Shown here piece after piece: positions 55,601 through 64,000 of a stretch of DNA of 64,000 nucleotides. Where the stretch lies: contig CM046341.1 in assembly GCA_025403435.1 (NCBI GenBank), forward strand, positions 1,144,802 to 1,208,801, written 5' to 3'. The DNA comes from Artocarpus heterophyllus (lineage: Eukaryota > Streptophyta > Magnoliopsida > Rosales > Moraceae). Positions within the stretch are counted from its first letter, which is position 1; each line of letters opens with the position of its first letter. The notes under the pieces were generated by a model. That model had not been told where the DNA came from, did not search any database, and saw nothing but the letters and a program-made list of their open reading frames with translations. Made by a program: the position numbers and the translations under genes.

Positions 55601-58600
55601 AATCATGGCCGGTTCTTATACTCACACCGTCTTCTTTACGGTTGCAATGGGCTTCAGTAAGTGGCTAGCTCGATCTTTTATATTTTAATTGTTGTGAATG
55701 CCCGATTTTCCCATGAAGATGCGTGTCCTGATCTGCTTTTTGTGCAGATGGTTCAACAATGGTTGGACATTCCACCATCAGACATACTTGTATGTTTTCT
55801 GCCCCTTTATGGATAGTTTTATTCACTTTGTATAAGGAACTTTTTATGAACCTGCTTGTTTTGTTTTTAACAGTCCCCTTAACAAGCCACTGTTGTTAGG
55901 TCGTTTTGTCTTCTTGTTGGGGATCAAACAAGAGTGGATTCACTATAGCAACTTCAAATACCAAAGGAACTGTGTGTCTTGATGGCCTATTTAACATTAT
56001 CTCCTATGATGTCGTCCCTAAATTGCAAAGTGCACTTATGGCATCAGAGTTTAAGGTGAGAACAATCAAATGGCTGAGTTGTGTATTATTCATTCGTATA
56101 GTGTTAATTTACATATCACGAAAATTTTTTGGACCAAAATTTATGTTTCTATATTTATGTCAGTGTTAGCAAGGCTAGTTCAGTCTTTTTATTATTATTA
56201 TTTTAAGTTTCTAATAAGTTGGTTAGCCGGGTAGTTTCCTGATATCTAGGATAGTTAGTTAAGCTCTATTCCTAGCTGCCAAGGAAATAAATAAAAGGCA
56301 GATGCTGTACCTTAAATGTTATGTTTTCCGATTTTAATAAAAATAAGTTGCACCATAGTTTTTGGCTCTCTCCTCTAGTCGGATTCTTCAGTCAGTAATT
56401 TAAAAAAAAAAAAAATTGTGTTCATGACTTACACTGGATGAAGTGGGAAAGCGCTAATACGTGAAAGTTGAAACTGGATAGTGCTTATGAAAGAAAAGGT
56501 TGGCACAATAAAAGTTATTGTAAAATCTGATCAAGGGTGCAATTGCAAGCACTGTTGTATATTGCTTATCTAGTACACAGTTCCACCAATTGTAGACTTT
56601 AGGAAGGTTTTGCAAGTTGAAGAGTTTATGTTATATAACATACTGTGGTCCAAAACAACTGAAGCCTCCCTAATTTTTTAAATGAAGCTAGGCAAGTGTG
56701 CTCATTTGACATGCTTATAACTTGTTGCTTTATGTCAACTTACTGATTTGATAAGTTGCTTATCATTATGAATTTTGTTCAGGTTGTGATTGCAGATGAG
56801 TCGCACTATCTGAAAAATGCACAAGCAAAGAGGACAACTGCTTCTCTTCCGGTCATTAAGGTATTTTTCCACCTTCAATGATACTGAGAAACTCATAAGT
56901 GCTATCTGAGCTCATGCATAAATATAATTTTAAAACTTCAGTTTGCCTAAGTCATTTCTTTGGGTCCATGGTTACCTTACCCAAGTGATTTGAACATTAC
57001 GTCTACGCCTCTTAGTTTGTTTTGATATCTTTTGCAGAAATAGTTTTTCTTTTTGTGAGTGAGTAATCGGTTCTATTAGATTTAGGAAGTTATTGCTATG
57101 CACTATCTAATGATAGTTTGGTCAACAATGCATAGAGTGTTTGGGAAGTATGGTTGGAACCATGGTTGGAGTTCATTTTGGTTCAAAACACTACAGCATG
57201 TGAGAGCTTTACAATGTAACAACTTTTTGCTTTTTACTGTATCATGTTAGAGTTTTACACTATTTTGTGGTTAGAACTTGGTTCTAACCAATGCTCCCAA
57301 ACACTCGAGCAGCAAAGAAAAGTTGCAATATTACAAATTTACAATCATGTATTTATCTCTTTTTTTCTCTCTCACTCTCTAAATCTTAGAATGTTGGCAA
57401 TTTCAGAAAGCTCAGTATGCGTTATTACTTAGTGGAACTCCTGCTCTATCCCGACCAATTGAACTATTCAAACAGGTATTTTAGAAGGCATTAGATGGTT
57501 ATTTAATTAAATGCTCAAGTATTTGTTATATCATAAATTTTTGACGAATTGGTGGAAACTTTACAGCTGGAGGCCTTATATCCTGATGTATATAGAAGTG
57601 TTCACGAGTATGGTAATCGATATTGCAAGGGTGTAAGTAACAAGCTTTCATTTAAACCCTGTCAGATCATTTTCATCTCCTCCTTGTTCCTCTGTTCATT
57701 ATTGCTTTTGACATGGATATTTTAGGGAATATTTGGAGTTTATCAAGGTGCAAGTAACCATGAAGAATTGCATAATTTGATGAAGGTCACATTGATGATT
57801 CGTCGACTTAAAAAAGATGTTCTCTCTGAGCTTCCTACTAAGCGTAGGCAGCAGGTTAGTGCGTCTGTCTGTTTATATCTCTGCAATATGTAATCTCTTC
57901 TTGAAACACGGTATGAGTAAGAATTATATCATTGCAAGTGTAACAATTGGAATATAAATTGGTTATCAGGACAGAAAAAACCCTTTTTTTTTCCCGAGAT
58001 TGTGGTCTAGTGAGCATTATGCAGTGGACAAGAACTTGGAAATAGTTTTATCTTTCAGTTTCTTAGCTTTTGTGTTTTTCTCTATCAATATCAGGTCTTC
58101 CTCGATTTGGCTGAAAAGGACATGAAACAAGTTAACGCCTTGTTCCGCGAGGTATTTAAAAATCTTCCTTTCGTGATTAGGTGACCTTCTGTTAAACTTG
58201 TTTTGAAAAAAAAAAAAGAAGAAAAAGAGACGATATAATTGTGTTAATGTTCTTTTTTATAGTTGGAGGTGATAAAACGGAAAATTAAGGCCTGCACTTC
58301 AAAAGAAGAGGTTGATGCTTTGAAATTTTCTGAGAAACAGCTTATTAACAAGGTACTCATGTTCCTAAAGTTGGTCCTATGTGATAGGAAGGTTTTATAT
58401 ATATTTAAATGGAAAAAAAAAATGTTTTAATAGAAGCCGGAGCAGTAAAAGCATTGTGGCCTTTCTTACTACTACTCACTGTACAGAATTAGCTTCCTCT
58501 TAACGTATTTTTTCTACTCAAATCAGTTCTATTTTTCTGTACTAAATTTTGGACTCCAGATTTTTACTGAATCTGCCGAGGCCAAGATCCCAGCAGTTAG

Positions 58601-60141
58601 AGATTACCTGGCAACTATGATTGAGGTACTTTTCCACTCTGCTGATATATCTCTCGAGTAGCGCTTCCAAATAAAATGTACATTTCATTCTGTTTATAAG
58701 TGGTAGCTATGCAACATTGGCTTGGTAACTGACTCACTTCCCTCTGATGCAACGATATTCATGCAAAGAAAACACGTCCAATTTTAGTGCCATGCTTCTC
58801 CTATTCTTTCCACTAAATTACATGTTTGAAACTTTCTTTGTTTGATTTATGTACCCCCTTCTTCATCCCCTGTGCTTTTTCCGTTTGTGTTGTTCCATTA
58901 ATATCTTTGATCAGTGTTAAGCAACGTTTGTTTGTAGGCAGGTTGCAAGTTCCTGATATTTGCCCACCATCAACTCATGATTGAGTCCATTCATGAATTT
59001 CTTCTTGTAAGGCACACTTAAATCAACATTGAACTTTTTTTCTCCCGATTAACATAAAAGAAAAAGAACTCAATAACACTAAATCTTTACTCTAAAATTT
59101 GCAGAAAAAGAAAGTGGATTGCATCCGGATTGATGGAAATACCCCTGCAGTGGCGAGGCAAGCTATGGTTACAGATTTTCAGGAAAAAGATTCTGTGAAG
59201 GCAGCTGTGGTGCGCCAGTTTTTAACTTCTCTCATTGTTATTCAGTTGCAACTAGTGGGGCACATGGACTCTACAACAAGTATTTGCATTCTAAGTTTTC
59301 AAGTCAAATTCTTAATAGTTCAAACCGCTTTGCAGCTGTCTATTAAAGCTGGAGGTGTTGGATTAACTTTAACAGCTGCAAGCACCGTTGTTTTTGCGGA
59401 ATTGTCGTGGACTCCGGGCGACCTGATTCAAGCTGAAGACCGTGCTCATAGAATTGGACAGGTACGTCTCTCAATAGATGATGTTGGTGATAGTTGACAA
59501 GCTCTCTATAGGTATAAGAAATATCTGGGCTTCTATTTCCTCCTGATTTAAGAACTAACACGAAACCATTGTTAGCTTCTGTGGATGTAGTTCATAAATC
59601 AGTTTAATTCATTTAAGGAGTACAATTTTCTTCCTCCACTTTTTGATACACTTCATATTATTAGGCATCCTCAGTCAATATATACTATCTGCTAGCAAAC
59701 GACACGGTTGATGACATAATATGGTACATCCCTGTGCAGTTCTGGTCAATTTTGATTCCTTCTTGACATTTTTGATTAATGATTTCGGTCAATTATATGG
59801 TTGCGTTATACTTTAATCTCTCCTCAGGGATGTTGTTCAGAGCAAATTGGAAAACTTGGGTCAGGTAATTTTTCACTTAACCTTTTTCCTTTCCTAAATA
59901 AACAATCCAAGGGGGAAAAAAAAAAAAACTCTTTCAGATCTTTCTTGGTTTATTTTGGCTGACTGATTTCCTCCTGGAATATTAGATGCTTGATGGGCAT
60001 GAGAATGTCTTGGAAGTTGCATCCAGCCAACCAAAAGAAACCAGCCCTTCAAAGCAGACAACACTCGACTCCTTCATAAAACGGTGCAACGGCCCAGAAA
60101 ACTACAATAGTGAGCGAAATCTCAAATATCCGAGGCGCTGA
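52685..60141 (+). CDS. CHR18: SNF2-family annealing helicase, SMARCAL1/CHR18-like (675 aa)
   Basis: An ATP-driven DNA-annealing helicase for stalled replication forks in the nucleus. Twenty-four coding exons join in phase: 52685-52831, 53372-53441, 53652-53740 (or 53649), 53874-53929, 54048-54123, 54305-54371, 54802-54868, 55049-55115, 55573-55656, 55748-55789, 55900-56055, 56783-56860, 57407-57475, 57567-57632, 57726-57854, 58095-58151, 58263-58352, 58560-58625, 58938-59006, 59105-59209, 59336-59461, 59665-59723, 59828-59864, 59986-60141. Residues ~75-145 resemble a HARP domain ([20 protein letters not shown]). Motifs: I DEMGLGKT (~204-211), II DESH (312-315), III LLLSGTP (~339-345), V GGVGLTLT (~556-563), [13 protein letters not shown] (582-592). 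No RPA-binding motif was recognised at the acidic N-terminus (SDDDDWELS). Intron 8 has a GC donor. The start could also be the ATG two codons later. Confidence 0.94.
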
Positions 60142-60750
60142 AGATTCGTGGCCATCTTAAATCCAAAATGCTTTGCCACGCGTGCACCAGGACGTGGCTT
60201 GGATTGTACATGATGGGCGTATGTTCTCATTCATGGCTATTGATACGCAAATATAGGGAAGTTAATGGGGTATGTTCTTTTTGTTAGTAGGGCTGGTCAG
60301 TTTTTGGAGGAACATGAACCCATTTGTCATCGGTTTGTCAAAAAATGGCATGGGGAAAAAGGGGCCTACATTTTTTTTTTTGGTTCTGAAAGAAGGGGCC
60401 TACTTAAATTTGTTTGTGAACAAATGTATGTAAGGGGGGGTCTTTAATGGAAAAGTGCAATCATAAAATTTAATTTAGCAGTATTTTCTATCCCCAGCCG
60501 TCAAAGCAAGAAGAGTTGATTAAACCGCAAAGAAAATAACAAAAAATGTAGCTCAATTTACAATGCAAAAAGGGCTCCAGTAAATCTGGTTTTTGAAGTC
60601 TAATTAAGAAGGCTCCAGTAATCATGGTTTGTCAGTGGTTTGTGATTTGGCTTGATTAATACAAGTATCTTCCAGGGTCTTTGTGGTGTAGACATGGAGA
60701 TGCAATGTATCTTCCATGTGAAACCCATTCGTTTGAATGAAGAGATTGAC

Positions 60751-60790
<40 letters not shown>

Positions 60791-61778
60791 ATATCTTCCG
60801 ACAGCTGACGGACAAAGACAGTAACCGTTAGCCAGTTTAATAGTGTGGTTAGCAATAAGTTTAAATTTATCATAACATAACATGTGAGAGTTTTTATGAT
60901 TTTTTTAACCAATCTGACTATGATTTAACCTTTTTATAAGTTTTAACCAGATGAGTAACATCAGAGCTAAAGCCCAAAACACAAAGCGCGAAAGCAAAAC
61001 AGAACGACACCGTATTCGTAGGAAACAGAACGACAATAACCAAAGTCATAACAAACATGATAATCAGGAACAGCCGCATAGCATTCTCTCTCTCCCTCTC
61101 CCTGATTCAGCCTCTCTTCTCCTTTTTGTTTCTTCTTCTTCCTCCTCCTATAACCGGGTCAGATTTGAATTGCTAAAAGGGATTATTTGATATTTTATAC
61201 CATCCATTTTGAAATTATTAAAAAAGTAAGCCTTAAATTATGAATGATCCTGAAACTTTAATTTCAAATTTTATATTTAAATATCTTGTCTAGGCCAACG
61301 ACTGACTTTGATCTTTAACTTGATAAATTAACCTTTTTTCAGCTTATAGATGAACTTCAAATCACACCAATTTGAAAGTACATTTGTTATTGTTTGTTCT
61401 TCGTTATCATCTGTCTGATTTATTATTTGATTATAATATCATATATAAGCTAAAAGGTTAAGTTTATCAGTTCAATAAAATGTATTATTATTATTAGTTC
61501 CTTGTGCGGTCGATGGGGCATCATAAACGGATTTGAACGACAGGGGAACATTGAAATTGATATATAATTCGAAAAGGGGGGAAGTTACCATTAAAGTATA
61601 TTCACATATACACTAGATTCAGGTGTAGCATTGAATTTTTTTTTTAAAAAAAATGAAGGAAATCTGCATATTGACAAAATATCTTCCATCTAGTCCAACT
61701 GTAACACTCTTGCTTGGCCTTGGACGTCCCAATTGTACTGCATTAGATTTCCAAAAAAGGCCTCTCTCTTTCTAGAGT
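60142..61778. other. Intergenic between CHR18 and DGAT3
   Basis: Convergent gene ends lie on both sides, so this holds both 3' UTRs. An (AT)n microsatellite of about 16 units sits at 60754-60786, and a CT-rich run near 61084-61145. No additional gene was recognised. Confidence 0.55.
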
Positions 61779-63338
61779 CTAAACTGCAGGAGCCAAACCA
61801 AAATCTTTAGTGTCTTCCCCAAGCAAACTAGCTACAATGGCACTCACATCTTCCAATCCAACCCCAATGCAGAGAGGATTATTATTTGTTGTCCTAACAC
61901 AAACATTATCCGTTGCTTCTTCAACACTAGCAATATTCATAACCCTGACATTTGGGGCAGACCTGCATTTGCCCATGCACTTGCACCCCACAACCGCGCC
62001 TTCCCCACCCATCTGCCTCGCAAATTCCTCCATCAACGCCGCGCCTCCCAACTTCTTGCACTTGTTCCCCATACACACCTCCACCCTCTTGCTACAACAG
62101 CTACTAGTCGTAGGCCTGCATTCGGATTCCTTATCGTGTTTTTGCAGCTGTAAACTTGTGACATCTTTGGAACCACGCTGCTCCTCGGTTGCGTTTGTAG
62201 TTGGCAGGCTCGGAAGTGAGGCCGCCAACACTGCAGCTACTTGTGCTGCCGCCGACTGCGAGTCGTCGTAATGTTGTGCAGGTTGACTTCTTAGGCGGTT
62301 CATGTCAATCACTTCACCGCAGTCGCTGTCACTTGATTCGGTTGATTCCGATGAGGACGACGATGACGAGTCATCGTGAATCATGGTTGCCATCTGCTCG
62401 GCTTTGACTTTGGCCTTGGCCTTGTCTTGTTTCCTGCTCTCCTTTAACTCTTCCTCCTCTGCTCTAAGCTTTTCGAGTTGTTTTAGTAGTACATCTGCGG
62501 CTTCCTGTACACAACCAAACAAAACAAAACAAAATAAAATATTAGCATATCAATATCATCATTAGGTTAGGTGTTCAAAATTTTCAAGCTTGCAATCTCA
62601 GAAGAAACAAATTCGGAAACAAGAAAACATTCTGTGTCTCCAGAAAACAATACAAAACAAAAAAAAGGAATTTTTTGATAATTGTTGAAACAAAAAGAAC
62701 CTTTTTTTATTTGGGTTTCCATAAAGTAGAGACATGGCAAATTCAGATGAACCAATATGAGATATAGTTAATTAAGAGAGGAACTAGCCAAGTGATGATA
62801 ATCAAAGATAACAACTTCAGCAAGAGGAGAAAAATTGAAATTGAAATTGAGAGTTACATAACTAAAGATAAATCAAGTCAACAAAACAATAAAGTAGAGA
62901 AGTGAAATTAGAAGATTTCAAGATGAACAAAAACAAGAAAACAAAAAAAGAAAATCATAAAAAGGAATGGTATTTGAAACGTACCGAAACATGATCGTCC
63001 TGGGAAATATCGGAGAAGATGGACAAGTTCTGAGACAAGGCCTTGAGAAGCTTCAACTTGTTCTTGTTATTCTCCTTGTTCTTGGTCTCCTTATCATTAT
63101 TCTTCTTCTTGGCTGTAACACAAAACCTGGGTTTGGGTTTGGGCGTATGGTAGTACTCCAGGTGCCCCAAATCGCGAAACTCGGTCTTCACGCCTGTCAA
63201 ACTCGGTCCTCTTCTTCTGGTTGTTGTTGTCGGTGCTCCGGTGGAAAACGACGCCGTAATGGAGGTTCTTTCCGCCGCCGGAAACGACGGAGGCGAAGGC
63301 TTTGAGGAGAAGCAACGGAGCTGTTGGGAAACCTCCAT
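61779..63338 (-). CDS. DGAT3: Soluble diacylglycerol acyltransferase 3 (2Fe-2S protein)
   Basis: Soluble DGAT that transfers acyl groups from acyl-CoA to diacylglycerol. Two exons on the minus strand (62985-63338 and 61779-62504) join in phase to 359 aa, matching the plant family length. The Ser/Thr-rich N-terminus (MEVSQQLRCFSSKPSPPSFP) could act as a transit peptide; reports on location differ. The middle has a Lys-rich stretch, a predicted coiled coil (LLKQLEKLRAEEEELKESRK) and an acidic Ser run. The C-terminal thioredoxin-like ferredoxin domain has the cysteines VCMGNKC and CKCMGKC expected for a [2Fe-2S] cluster, near residues 260-310. No breaks are seen. It neighbours CHR18 tail-to-tail, as in Arabidopsis (At1g48300/At1g48310, from memory). 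Confidence 0.93.
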
Positions 63339-64000
63339 CGGAAAACAAACAATTCAATTCAATTCTCTTCTAAAGACGAACCGAAGAAGCAGAATATTTA
63401 ATTTATTTGCTTCTTCGGAATTGGATTAATAAGGGTGGAGAGGAGAATCGACTTGTTAATGGAGAAGGAGAAGGATTTTGAGTTTCGAACGAAGCAACCT
63501 TCTTGCTACGTGGTCGTAAGCTATTGGTGGATGATGACGTGGCATAGCTGTGGGGAGAGCCTGGAGGCTCGTGGCCGCATTGAGTTTCCCACGCGTTTCA
63601 GACGTCTGACACGCGACCTTTTATGCCACATCAGCTCTGCATTGTATAGTACGGTGAATAATGTGCCACCTGGTGCCACGTGGAGTTCCAAGTAGGCACC
63701 GCTTTATATAGGTCCTTGGGATTCATTATTATTATTATTAATTTATTTTTGATTAAATATTTTTCCCATTTGGCGGTGGACTTGGTGGGTTTCCCATTCC
63801 CTATGAACTTATCCTTGAATTTTGGGGTCAAAAAATGCTGGCTAAGCTGAGATAATTAATAAAATATAGTTTTTGTTGCTGAGGTAATAATTATGACCCA
63901 TTTTTTAACTTATTATATTGTTGTTATAATGTGGAGTCAAATCGGCAACAATTATTGGCAAGAAACATTCTGAACACGTGCAAAACCGCATGTACAAAAA
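63339..64000. promoter_or_regulatory. DGAT3 upstream region with G-box and TATA-like sequences
   Basis: This region holds the DGAT3 5' leader and promoter. A palindromic G-box CCACGTGG lies at 63676-63683, a TGACG-type element at 63534-63540 (gatgacgtggc) and an ACACGTGC at about 63973-63980. A TATA-like CCTATATAAAGC on the minus strand lies at 63701-63712. Which of these serve DGAT3 is not clear, because the G-box lies downstream of that TATA. No further gene was recognised before the window ends. Confidence 0.4.

Noticed and set aside
61810..62271. 153-aa plus-strand open frame
   Set aside because: It is the opposite-strand shadow of DGAT3 exon 2.

Overview
This window is nuclear DNA of a core eudicot plant. 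Coding regions are split by AT-rich GT-AG introns, intergenic DNA is very AT-rich with microsatellites and MITEs, and LTR retrotransposons are nested in one another. The species cannot be named from the sequence. Gene order on the right (DGAT3, then CHR18/SMARCAL1, then DHNAT1-type thioesterases) matches, from memory, Arabidopsis At1g48300-At1g48310-At1g48320. Here a guanosine deaminase, an aspartic protease, a small plastid-type protein and about 15 kb of retrotransposon sit inside that block.

Layout. 1-2.1 kb is a diverged ~1.1 kb tandem duplication without genes. 2.6 kb holds a single-exon remnant of a mitochondrial carrier. 4.1-5.9 kb is a complete class-I ARF GTPase gene with six coding exons and one GC-AG intron. 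6.4-8.3 kb holds inverted-repeat DNA elements. A small 83-aa gene (minus strand) lies at 11.2 kb and a solo LTR at 14.2-14.6 kb. Two tandem paralogues of peroxisomal 1,4-dihydroxy-2-naphthoyl-CoA thioesterase lie at 16.1-17.7 and 23.9-25.3 kb, separated by a decayed LTR and a minisatellite-bearing solo LTR. A small single-membrane-span gene (minus) and guanosine deaminase GSDA (plus) are divergent across ~0.9 kb at 25.7-29.1 kb; GSDA carries an organellar 23S rRNA fragment in intron 3. A 13-exon phytepsin-type aspartic protease (minus) spans 29.5-33.2 kb.

36.9-52.3 kb is an old, broken Ty3/Gypsy element of Tat type: two LTRs, gag, protease, RT, RNase H, a second RNase H-like domain, integrase and an antisense extra ORF. 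It is itself interrupted by a ~4.0 kb solo LTR with a perfect 5-bp target duplication and by a 120-bp Tourist-like MITE. 52.7-60.1 kb is a complete 24-exon SNF2 annealing-helicase gene (CHR18/SMARCAL1-like, 675 aa). 61.8-63.3 kb is DGAT3 (minus, 359 aa), the soluble 2Fe-2S-type diacylglycerol acyltransferase.

The host genes are housekeeping functions (vesicle traffic, phylloquinone synthesis, purine catabolism, vacuolar proteolysis, replication-fork repair, oil synthesis) and do not form one pathway. I found no clear new multi-gene system. The most informative observations are the exon-2 relics shared by the introns of the two thioesterase paralogues, the nested retrotransposons with exact boundaries, the two GC-AG introns and the rRNA insert in GSDA.
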